Below are positions 41,644 through 48,865 of a stretch of 64,000 bases of DNA, in pieces. Source of the stretch: Bacillus sp. PAMC26568 (GTDB lineage: Bacteria > Bacillota > Bacilli > Bacillales > Bacillaceae); contig NZ_CP060137.1 in the NCBI RefSeq assembly GCF_014235785.1, positions 806,001-870,000 on the forward strand, given 5' to 3'. How positions within the stretch are numbered: position 1 is the first letter of the stretch; each line of letters begins with the position of its first letter. The translations under genes were made by a program, and so were the position numbers. The notes below the pieces were generated by a model. It did no database searches. It was not told the DNA's origin and saw nothing but the letters and a program-made list of their open reading frames with translations.

Positions 41644-42138
41644 ATGGATGTAAAAACACTTTTGTTACAGCAATGGGCAAGCTGCTTAGATGAAGAAGAC
41701 TGGTTTCCACCACTTGAAAAAGTGCTAGAGGATATCACTTTTGAACAGGCAATTTGGAAACCAGGTGATGGGGCAATGAATTCCATTTGGGAATTAGTTT
41801 GTCATTTACTTTTCTATGAAAAGAGATTTCTGATGCGATTTCTTGGTGAAACAGCGAATGAACCACAGGCAGAAAATAATGAATCTACATTTCGATTACC
41901 AACTGAGACGTTAGAAAATTGGAAGGAAACAAAACAAGAATACTTTTTTGTTCATCGTGAACTTGGAAAAATACTAGCAAAATCAGAACATGAAGATTTG
42001 TATAGACAGATCCCAGGAGAAGATAATTCATTAGTGCTTGAACTGAAGAGTTTAGCAATGCACGACGCATATCATATTGGGCAAATTGTATTCCTTAGTA
42101 AAATGCAAGGAGCTTGGGCAGGGAAACGCAGCTTTTAA
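41644..42138 (+). CDS. DinB family protein (DinB_2)
   Basis: Four-helix-bundle protein of 164 residues. The three metal-binding histidines are visible: one in the second helix (IWELVCHLLFYEKRFL) and two in AMHDAYHIGQIVFL near the C-terminus. DinB/YfiT-like proteins act as metal-dependent thiol transferases or stress proteins; the substrate is unknown. GGAGGGAATAG supports the start. Monocistronic, with a terminator after it. Confidence 0.88.
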   Translation: MDVKTLLLQQWASCLDEEDWFPPLEKVLEDITFEQAIWKPGDGAMNSIWELVCHLLFYEKRFLMRFLGETANEPQAENNESTFRLPTETLENWKETKQEYFFVHRELGKILAKSEHEDLYRQIPGEDNSLVLELKSLAMHDAYHIGQIVFLSKMQGAWAGKRSF

Positions 42139-42173
42139 AAAAGCTCCATTAGCTTTAGGGGGCTTTAATGGAA

Positions 42174-42207
42174 AATGGCAACCTATGTGAGGTTGCCGTT
42201 TTCTTTG
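42174..42207 (+). terminator. terminator after the dinB-type gene
   Basis: GGCAACCT/AGGTTGCC then GTTTTCTTT. Confidence 0.85.
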
Positions 42208-42268
42208 GATGCTAAAGCGGTGTCTTCTACTCGTGACAAAATAGAAGAGGTTATTCTCCTTTTCTTTT

Positions 42269-42472
42269 TTAATTGCGAACTACAACTTCTTTGTCTATTT
42301 CATTTATAAAGGTATCTATTCTTCCTAAGTCAACATCCTTGTAGTAGTAACTCAGAATGTCAGTATATTTTCTTCCTTCAATCGCCATTCCGTTAGCTCC
42401 ATACTGACTCATTCCAACCACGTGACCATTGCCTATTTTCATGAACAGCAATTCTCCAATTACTAAAATTTA
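42269..42472 (-). pseudogene. C-terminal fragment of a SpoIID-type protein
   Basis: Reads [19 protein letters not shown] then [14 protein letters not shown], the invariant end of SpoIID/LytB lytic transglycosylases ([11 protein letters not shown]...ILxYYYxG); a valine replaces the usual glycine. Only about 60 codons remain, ending at 42269. The rest of the gene is absent: a VanZ-type gene lies immediately upstream. No plausible ribosome site. Confidence 0.78.
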
Positions 42473-42987
42473 AACCTAATAACACCACTAATTAATACCA
42501 GCACTAATGCAACAAGGAATATCACTCCGATTGAAGTTAAAACATTAAGGATTTTATTTGCTTTTGTACTAAACAGCTTACAAAATACAATATAAACTCC
42601 AACTCCAATAATTCCACCTAATGTATTTCCCATAAAGTCAGTTATATCGCTAGCTCCTATAGCAAAGATGAATTGCAATACTTCAAATAACAAACTAACT
42701 CCTGCTATTACTGCAATCTTTTTCAAGAAAGACCAATTTGGTTTTAGCATACTGATATAAATTCCAAATGGGATAAATGCAAGTACATTAAAGATTATTT
42801 CATTAAAATCTAATTGATTATTAACATTAGCTGAACCAGCAAAAGGGATTAAGTTGATTTCCCTAAAATTCGGCAAGCCTTGAAATGAAAATTGCATTTT
42901 AAAGACTATAATCCATGTTAATGCAAATAAATATACGGCCAACAAGCCAACAGTTATTTTATTTTGATTATTTTTTGATTTTTCCAT
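42463..42987 (-). CDS. VanZ family membrane protein
   Basis: About 174 residues from the ATG at 42987 (GAGG nearby; the TTG at 42999 is less likely). Four or five membrane helices carry the VanZ landmarks [43 protein letters not shown] and [20 protein letters not shown]. VanZ-like proteins give low-level teicoplanin resistance in some enterococci, but most relatives have unknown roles. Its 3' end abuts the SpoIID fragment. Confidence 0.88.
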   Translation of the reverse strand: MEKSKNNQNKITVGLLAVYLFALTWIIVFKMQFSFQGLPNFREINLIPFAGSANVNNQLDFNEIIFNVLAFIPFGIYISMLKPNWSFLKKIAVIAGVSLLFEVLQFIFAIGASDITDFMGNTLGGIIGVGVYIVFCKLFSTKANKILNVLTSIGVIFLVALVLVLISGVIRFKF

Positions 42988-43049
42988 ATAAATCCTCAAT
43001 TCCTAATTCTTTTTCAAACTTATAATCTAAGCTTTTATCTTACTTTACA

Positions 43050-43160
43050 CTATGCTATCATCTCCGAAAATTTTTCAGCTATTTCTTCTGATATCGGTAA
43101 TATATTAAAAATAAAAACTAGAAATAATGCAAAAACCAATAAAAATCCCCACTTTTTCAT
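43050..43160 (-). CDS. possible small membrane peptide
   Basis: A 36-codon frame starting MKKWGFLLVFALFLVFIFNI and ending in a charged tail (SEEIAEKFSEMIA). Hydrophobic N-terminus with a positive start, as in signal anchors. No clear ribosome site, so it may be chance. It lies upstream of vanZ on the same strand. Confidence 0.3.
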   Translation of the reverse strand: MKKWGFLLVFALFLVFIFNILPISEEIAEKFSEMIA

Positions 43161-43383
43161 TTTTAGGTAACTTGTTTATAGGATAGGATAAACTTTTAAA
43201 ATAAAAAGTGGGGTAAATATTAAATTTTTCTTAAATTTTTACTTGGATTTTATTATTAATTTTCTTAGGAATCCGCCATTGGTAATTTTGTCTATAAAAT
43301 AAAATTGCGATGTTTGTAAGAAAGATGCGAAGTTTTGAATAAAGTTGTGATACTTTATCTTTTCAATCAAAGATTTCTAAATG

Positions 43384-43500
43384 AGTTTTGATTAAACTTT
43401 TTTAGAAAACGGAGAGTCCATTCAAAATGGTTTCCTTTTATTAGCTATAGCTTGTGGGTTTACAGAAAATTTTTAATCAAACTTTATTCAAAACCAACAG
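43384..43500. repeat. TTGATCAAACTTT-type repeat region, copy 2
   Basis: GTTTTGATTAAACTTTTTTA, then CCATTCAAAATGG, then TTTTTAATCAAACTTTATTC. Word order and spacing resemble the region at 39966-40156. Confidence 0.5.
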
Positions 43501-43511
43501 CTCCTTAATGT

Positions 43512-43592
43512 TCTTATTCAACAATCGGGCGCTTTTCTTCGATAAGACAGCATAAATGATATTCCACAATCGGGGGCTATAATGAAATAACT
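43512..43592. repeat. CAATCGGGC-type repeats, pair 6
   Basis: CTTATTCAACAATCGGGCGC TTTTCTTCGATAAG (43513-43546) and ATTCCACAATCGGGGGCTAT (43559-43591), the rightmost copies in the window. Confidence 0.85.
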
Positions 43593-43626
43593 AATTAACT
43601 CAGTTCAAAACTTAGTTTTTGTATGA

Positions 43627-43656
43627 CAAAAAAACACCGCTAAAAGCGGTGCGAAT
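43627..43656 (-). terminator. lic operon terminator
   Basis: CACCGC/GCGGTG stem followed on the minus strand by T7; about 110 nt after the licH stop. Confidence 0.78.
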
Positions 43657-43758
43657 TAGTTTACTAATCCAAATGCTATTCCCGGTGCTAAATACCGTGT
43701 GATTTCAGGTTTTCCCTCCCAAAATGGAACTCCTTAAAATTAAACGGCCGGTTTTTTT

Positions 43759-45081
43759 CTATTTGAAAAATTGCGGTAAATGTACTTTATGTGCTTCGAG
43801 CATTTCATCTAAGATTTTTTTCCCTGTTGTATCAGATGCTACAAGAGGATTGATCGTCATCGCAAGCAAGGCTGTATTGTAATCGCCAGTTACAGCTGCC
43901 TCGGCAGCAACACGTTCAAACGATTTGATCTGCTGAACGAGGCCGCGCACTGCTACAGGCAAGTCACCGATCGCAAGCGGCTTTGGCCCATCCTTCGTAA
44001 TGACTGAGCTTATTTCAATCGCAGAATCATATGGCAGACTCGCAATCGCTCCATTATTCATTGTATTAACCGGCTGAATATCACGTCTGTCTGTATAAAT
44101 GGAGTGAATCAGACGTACGGCAGCATCACTGTAATAAGCGCCGCCTCTTTTTTCAAGCTGGGGAGGTTTTATTGCAAGCTCTTCATTTTGATATAGCTCA
44201 AATAATTCATCCTCAAGCTTTTTCACTACCTCAGCACGAGTCCCAATGGTTTCGGCATTTTTAATCTCTTTTTCTACCATTTGTCTTGTTTTGTAATAAT
44301 ACTGGTGGTAAGGGCATGGGAAGACATTTAAAGCTTTTAAAAATTCAGGCTCCCATCCGAGTGCAACAATATTTTGCATCGTTACGGATTGTTCGGGATT
44401 TGTAATGAGATCAATCACTTGTTGTTTAACACTCTTGCCATCTAAATACACATCCAGACCATATACCATATGATTTAAGCCTGCAAAATCAATTCGGATT
44501 CTGGAATGTTCTACGTTTAATATCTTCGCAGCACCCATTTCCATGCCAATCGGCACATTGCAAAGACCAACAACCTTCCGAATGCTGCTGTATCTTAGAA
44601 CAGCCTCCGTTACCATTCCGGCAGGATTCGTAAAATTAATCAGCCAGGCATCAGGACAATATGTCTCCATTTCTCTGCAAATATCCAGAATAACTGGGAT
44701 GGTGCGCAGGCCTTTAAACAAGCCGCCAGGTCCGTTAGTTTCTTGCCCAAGTACACCGTATTTAAGCGGGATTCGTTCGTCTTTTGCACGTGCATCCAAA
44801 AGGCCGACACGAAATTGCGTTGTTACAAAATCTGCATGTTCCAATGCTTCATGCCTATTAAGAGTCAGGTGAATAGTGATCGGCACATTTGCTTTTTCCA
44901 CCATTCGTTTTGCGAGACTGCCGACGATCTCTAATTTTCGTTTTCCTTCAGGTACATCCACAAGCCATATTTCTGAAACAGGGAGCTCATCATAGCGCTT
45001 AATAAAACCTTCAATCAGCTCAGGAGTATAAGAAGAGCCGCCGCCAATCGTTGCGATTTTCAAACCTTTTTTATTCGTCAA
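43759..45081 (-). CDS. licH: 6-phospho-beta-glucosidase, GH4 family
   Basis: NAD- and metal-dependent glycosidase of 440 residues that cleaves phosphorylated beta-glucosides from lichenan or cellobiose in the cytoplasm. The NAD loop is IGGGSSYTPELIEG, the substrate loop NGPGGLFKGLRT, the metal ligands lie in LINFTNPAGMVTEA and VVGLCNVPIGM, and the catalytic region is FAGLNHM. It matches B. subtilis LicH closely. It starts at TTG behind AAGGTG, 3 nt after licA. Last gene of the operon. Confidence 0.96.
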   Translation of the reverse strand: MTNKKGLKIATIGGGSSYTPELIEGFIKRYDELPVSEIWLVDVPEGKRKLEIVGSLAKRMVEKANVPITIHLTLNRHEALEHADFVTTQFRVGLLDARAKDERIPLKYGVLGQETNGPGGLFKGLRTIPVILDICREMETYCPDAWLINFTNPAGMVTEAVLRYSSIRKVVGLCNVPIGMEMGAAKILNVEHSRIRIDFAGLNHMVYGLDVYLDGKSVKQQVIDLITNPEQSVTMQNIVALGWEPEFLKALNVFPCPYHQYYYKTRQMVEKEIKNAETIGTRAEVVKKLEDELFELYQNEELAIKPPQLEKRGGAYYSDAAVRLIHSIYTDRRDIQPVNTMNNGAIASLPYDSAIEISSVITKDGPKPLAIGDLPVAVRGLVQQIKSFERVAAEAAVTGDYNTALLAMTINPLVASDTTGKKILDEMLEAHKVHLPQFFK

Positions 45082-45083
45082 GC

Positions 45084-45404
45084 CTACACCTTCTTTGTCC
45101 GCTGATAAATTTCAACGATTTCTAATGCAAGATCTTTTACAGTCATCGCAGTCATTAAGTGGTCCTGTGCATGAATGAGTATAATAGGGATATCGTACTT
45201 TTCACCGCTGGCTTCTTTTTGAATCAGCTCAGTTTGAAACCGGTGGGCTTTTATGAATTCCGCATCCGCTTCCTCAAGTTTTTCAAAAGCCTGGTCAAAG
45301 TTTCCTTTTTTACATTCTTGTATCGCTTCCATCGCCAGACTTCTGGCATTGCCGCTATGGGCGATTAAGTGAAAGGAAAGTTCATATAACTGTTCTTTGT
45401 TCAT
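45084..45404 (-). CDS. licA: lichenan/cellobiose PTS EIIA
   Basis: Soluble EIIA of the lactose/cellobiose PTS family, 106 residues. The phosphohistidine is in IILIHAQDHLMTAMT, with a second conserved histidine in LIAHSGNARSLAMEAI. It passes phosphate from HPr to the EIIB. ATGGAGGGAATCT supports the start, and it lies 12 nt after licC in the same order as in B. subtilis. Confidence 0.94.
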   Translation of the reverse strand: MNKEQLYELSFHLIAHSGNARSLAMEAIQECKKGNFDQAFEKLEEADAEFIKAHRFQTELIQKEASGEKYDIPIILIHAQDHLMTAMTVKDLALEIVEIYQRTKKV

Positions 45405-45416
45405 AGATTCCCTCCA

Positions 45417-46733
45417 TTATGAAGCTGATTGATTTTCTTCATTGAATTTTTGTTTATCCCACATCCGGAAGAAAGGATAGTAGATAAAAAAGGCGATCAC
45501 CATATTAATAAGCTGCATAATGAGCCCGGATATTTTTCCTCCTGTGGCCAAGTATCCGCCAAAGAGAGGAGGCATTGTCCATGGAACACCGATTCCTGCC
45601 GGTTTAGCGACAATTCCAATTTTCATACAGATGTAGGTTGTAATTGTAATAGCAATTGGAGTCAAGATAAATGGTATGATGAGGAGCGGATTCATGACAA
45701 TTGGCATTCCAAATGTGACCGGCTCATTAATATTGAACACACCTGGACCGATAGACAGCCTCCCCAGCTGCTTCATCTGCTGGCTTTTTGCAAGGAAAAG
45801 CATACAGAAAACAAGGGATAGCGTTGCACCAGATCCTCCGATATAGATGAAAAGATCAAAGAATTGCTGTGTAAAGATATTCGGAAGGGCCTCTCCGGCT
45901 TGAAATGCTACCCTATTTTCATCCATTGAGGTCAGCCAGATTGGACCCATGACGCCCCCGACAATGCTTGCCCCGTGAAGTCCTGTTGACCAGAGAAGCT
46001 GTATCAGGATAACGGCTATAAGACTTCCAATTAAGCTTCCGCCAAGTACGCCAAGCGGTTTTCCTAAAAGGATACTGACGACATTATGAAGACTTTCAAA
46101 CGACGTATTTTCTATCAGTAAACGCAAGAGCCAAACAGAAGTAAGAATGAAAAATCCAGGTATAAGCGCGATAAACGAACGGCTTACTGCCGGCGGAACA
46201 CCATCTGGCATTTTGATGACCAGATTTTTTTGGATGACGAATCTGAAGATTTCAGTAGATAGGATCGCAAGGATCATGGCAACGAACAATCCTTTGCTTC
46301 CCATTAGAGCAGCGGGAATAGCGCCGCCGACCATGACAGCTTCTTTTGCACCTTCTGCAAGAAACGGAACTTGATAAGGAGTCGCAAGGAGAAAGGCTGC
46401 AACAGAGATCGCCCCAGCTGTGAGCGCATCGACACCGTATTTCTCAGCAAGGCGGTAAGCAATCCCGAATGCTGCAATGAGAGCCATTATGTCAAACGTA
46501 GCGCCAACAGGATAAAGGAGCTTTGTCAGCCACTGATCACCAAACACGCTTGCCATAAACTCCGGATATCCTTCTATTGGAAGGAAACCAAGAATTAAAA
46601 AGATAGATCCGATAATAATCAGAGGCATTGTAAGGATAATTCCATCACGCAGCGCCTGAAGATGCCGCTGTCCTGCCACTTTGGCAGCAGCCACCATAAA
46701 TTTTTCCTCAAAGAAGCGATTGACCTTTCCCAT
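45417..46733 (-). CDS. licC: lichenan/cellobiose PTS EIIC
   Basis: Membrane permease of about 438 residues with ten hydrophobic segments. The family marks GMPIVMNPLLIIPFIL, FNINEPVTFG and WTMPPLFGGYLATGG are present. The ATG at 46733 has AAGGGG at good distance; the GTG at 46742 overlaps the licB stop and is the alternative. It forms the oligo-beta-glucoside importer with LicA and LicB. Confidence 0.94.
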   Translation of the reverse strand: MGKVNRFFEEKFMVAAAKVAGQRHLQALRDGIILTMPLIIIGSIFLILGFLPIEGYPEFMASVFGDQWLTKLLYPVGATFDIMALIAAFGIAYRLAEKYGVDALTAGAISVAAFLLATPYQVPFLAEGAKEAVMVGGAIPAALMGSKGLFVAMILAILSTEIFRFVIQKNLVIKMPDGVPPAVSRSFIALIPGFFILTSVWLLRLLIENTSFESLHNVVSILLGKPLGVLGGSLIGSLIAVILIQLLWSTGLHGASIVGGVMGPIWLTSMDENRVAFQAGEALPNIFTQQFFDLFIYIGGSGATLSLVFCMLFLAKSQQMKQLGRLSIGPGVFNINEPVTFGMPIVMNPLLIIPFILTPIAITITTYICMKIGIVAKPAGIGVPWTMPPLFGGYLATGGKISGLIMQLINMVIAFFIYYPFFRMWDKQKFNEENQSAS

Positions 46734-46738
46734 TCTAG

Positions 46739-47053
46739 TCACCCCTTGGTTGAATTAATAAGTCCATACGCAAATTTAAGAACTTCCTTTCCATTGCATG
46801 TTCCGTAATGCAGCATATTGATCGAATCAACCGGAATCCCGCGTTCCTGACCCTTTGTTTTTAATTGCGGCAGCAAATAACGGACTTGCGGTCCTACTAG
46901 CAGAACATCTGCCTGATCAATATGTTTGTTTACTTCACTTGCTCCAACTGCCCAAATCCTGCAGTCCAGTCCTTGCTCCTTCGCACTCGCCTCCATCTTT
47001 GAAACGAGAAGGCTTGTCGACATTCCTGCAGCACAGCATAGTAAAATATTCAC
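46739..47053 (-). CDS. licB: lichenan/cellobiose PTS EIIB
   Basis: EIIB of 104 residues; the phosphocysteine lies in [17 protein letters not shown] (residue 6 or 7), with [10 protein letters not shown] and [10 protein letters not shown] following. It starts at GTG behind AAAGGAG and is the first gene of licBCAH. The regulator gene licR, which precedes licB in B. subtilis, is not in the window. Confidence 0.94.
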   Translation of the reverse strand: MNILLCCAAGMSTSLLVSKMEASAKEQGLDCRIWAVGASEVNKHIDQADVLLVGPQVRYLLPQLKTKGQERGIPVDSINMLHYGTCNGKEVLKFAYGLINSTKG

Positions 47054-47071
47054 ACAAAAACTCCTTTCTTT

Positions 47072-47085
47072 TGTAAACGGTTACA
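47072..47085. promoter_or_regulatory. CRE site (CcpA) of the lic operon
   Basis: TGTAAACGGTTACA matches the catabolite-response consensus TGWAANCGNTNWCA at every position. It lies 19-32 nt before the licB start, a position suited to repression in glucose. Confidence 0.9.
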
Positions 47086-47387
47086 TAATCAGTTAAAAAA
47101 ATATATGAACTTAGTAATAGGTATGGGGATTTTTTTGAAATATGTATAAGCTGTTGACGAGAAAAAATATAAATATTTTGGGACAGGCTTAGGAAAATAG
47201 GTGGATTGCACGGAATCATTGAGAGTTGTGCTGATACAGGTGAAGAATGTTCTGTCTAGGTAAAATGGACAGTTTTTATATAAATTGATTTTACTTTCCG
47301 GAATTGGAAATATTTTCTTAACAATCTGCGATTCACTTTCTTTTTTCCACTTATCTCCTTAACCCGTTCATATTAATAAGATAAGAC

Positions 47388-47437
47388 CCAATTTTATGGT
47401 TTTCCCTCGACGCCATTGGGTATTTTGTCTTTTTTTG
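47388..47437. other. imperfect hairpin
   Basis: AAGACCCAAT ... ATTGGGTATTTTGTCT with T7 after it; possibly an old terminator. The rest of 47086-47457 has no gene. Confidence 0.4.
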
Positions 47438-47458
47438 AACCGAAGGGAAAAATTGTTA

Positions 47459-47545
47459 ACTGACAAACTTGCTATTTTAAACTGATAAATCTTGAAAAGT
47501 AACTGATAAAATTCGTCAGTTACACTGATAAAAGCAGGAAATCAA
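47459..47545. repeat. ACTGATAAA-phased repeat, four units at 21-22 nt
   Basis: ACTGACAAAC at 47459, ACTGATAAAT at 47481, ACTGATAAAA at 47502 and again at 47524: spacings 22, 21 and 22. Sequence between the cores is not conserved. Confidence 0.8.
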
Positions 47546-47565
47546 TTAATAAACCAATACTCTAT

Positions 47566-47600
47566 TAAAAAACAAATGAGCCCTCTAAGAGAGCTCATTC
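47566..47600 (-). terminator. terminator of the 135-residue membrane protein gene
   Basis: AATGAGC/GCTCATT with CTCTTAGAG inside; T-rich on the minus strand (TTTGTTTTTT). Confidence 0.85.
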
Positions 47601-48007
47601 TACATCTCAATATCATCATTTTTGTTTCTGAATCTCTTAAAAATACTTCTGAAAATCAAGAAAATGACAATTAGCCCAATATAGATAAGGAAAAGGAAGA
47701 TAAATCCCCAAAGACCTATAACGGCATCTATAAATTCCATATTTCCGCGATTCGTCAGGGCCTGCTGGATTTCAATTCCGAATACGATCACAAACATAAA
47801 AGTAAGCGTATAAAGGAAAGACAAAGCAGTAATGCCAAATGGGAGCTTTGACAGCCATTTAGAAAAAATATATATAAATATAAAAACTGCCATCCCGATG
47901 AAGCCCATAATCCAGAAATGCAGATCTTTATCTGTTAAGTTCAGCCCAAGCGATTGGTAGACAAACGCATTGATCAAATCATGAATATTGTTTACGGCCT
48001 CAGCCAT
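47600..48007 (-). CDS. three-helix membrane protein, unknown function
   Basis: Protein of 135 residues. A soluble N-terminal stretch (VNNIHDLINAFVYQSLGLNL) is followed by membrane segments at about 32-52, 58-80 and 96-120, ending in a basic tail (FKRFRNKNDDIE). No family recognised. Monocistronic on the minus strand, with a terminator overlapping its stop. Weak purine-rich ribosome site. Confidence 0.7.
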   Translation of the reverse strand: MAEAVNNIHDLINAFVYQSLGLNLTDKDLHFWIMGFIGMAVFIFIYIFSKWLSKLPFGITALSFLYTLTFMFVIVFGIEIQQALTNRGNMEFIDAVIGLWGFIFLFLIYIGLIVIFLIFRSIFKRFRNKNDDIEM

Positions 48008-48073
48008 TAATTTAATTATTTCTTTCAGAATCTGTCACTCATTTCTATAAGGTTATAACTCTATTATACCTTA

Positions 48074-48350
48074 CTAAGTCAATGCTGCCCTTTTTAGCAA
48101 ACGATTAATAGAACGATTAGCCTCGGATAATATGAATTCTTTATTCATTGTTTTCATTACCCCTTTTTCCATTACGATTTTCCCGTTTATGATTGTAGTT
48201 ACAACATCGCTTCGTCCTGCAGAATAGACAATTGAGATAGGATCGGTCTCTCCGGATGGATAGGCATGAAATTGATGAAGGTTTAGGATGACTAGATCTG
48301 CTTTTTTTTCAGCCTCAAGAATGCAATTTCTTTTTCCAGGCCAACCATTT
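48074..48350 (-). pseudogene. C-terminal remnant of an amidohydrolase
   Basis: On the minus strand a frame reads ILEAEKKADLVILNLHQFHA, then YPSGETDPISIVYSAGRSDV and VTTIINGKIVMEKGVM, and stops at 48074-48076. This is the typical end of metal-dependent amidohydrolases of the MtaD/TrzA (methylthioadenosine/S-adenosylhomocysteine deaminase) type. The N-terminal 300 or more residues, including the metal site, are missing. No start is present. Confidence 0.75.
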
Positions 48351-48426
48351 TTTTGAAAGAGAATTTGAAAAAATAAATGGAGGAAAGATAATATAGGAAA
48401 ATAATAAATAAACCAATCAACGCTTT

Positions 48427-48442
48427 AACGTTTTAAAACGTT
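48427..48442. repeat. 16-bp perfect palindrome
   Basis: AACGTTTTAAAACGTT, 70 nt before the start of the 72-residue gene; a possible regulator site. Confidence 0.6.
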
Positions 48443-48511
48443 GTAGATTTAAACGGAGTTTCCAAGTAAAATAAATGAAATAGGATTTTTATCAGAAAGG
48501 GATGGAGAACT

Positions 48512-48730
48512 GTGAGATATACGAAAAAAGAGTCAAACGAATTGATTGCAGCTGCTTTTCACCTATTAAGGAGCCGAAAAGTAGCCACTCCGAAACAAAT
48601 TGCAGATGAGCTGGAGGTTCAAACAGGCAAGCGGGTATCCTCTCCTTCTGCATTTATGGTAAAGGTTATTGAGCGCTATCCTACTGTCGTAAAACCAAGA
48701 CGAGGAGTGTATATGATCAAAGAAGGGTAA
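48512..48730 (+). CDS. small winged-helix-like protein
   Basis: Protein of 72 residues from a GTG. Helix-turn-helix-like layout: SNELIAAAFHLLRSRKVATP, KQIADELEVQTG, then SPSAFMVKVIERYPTVVKPR and a beta wing (GVYMIKEG). It is basic and could bind DNA. No family named. It lies 70 nt after a 16-bp palindrome that could be its own site. Followed by a terminator shared with the TerD gene. Confidence 0.65.
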   Translation: MRYTKKESNELIAAAFHLLRSRKVATPKQIADELEVQTGKRVSSPSAFMVKVIERYPTVVKPRRGVYMIKEG

Positions 48731-48817
48731 ATTTTTTTTAGAATTTTCTCTTATTCTACTATAGAAAAAATCTAAGAACATTAAATGTGTAAGAAAAAGT
48801 GACAAACTAATTTTCAG

Positions 48818-48862
48818 GAAAAAAATACTAACCCCGAAATAGTTGGAGTTAGTATTTTTATC
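48818..48862. terminator. bidirectional terminator before the terD-type gene end
   Basis: AAAAATACTAAC/GTTAGTATTTTT, between convergent genes. Confidence 0.88.
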
Positions 48863-48865
48863 ATT

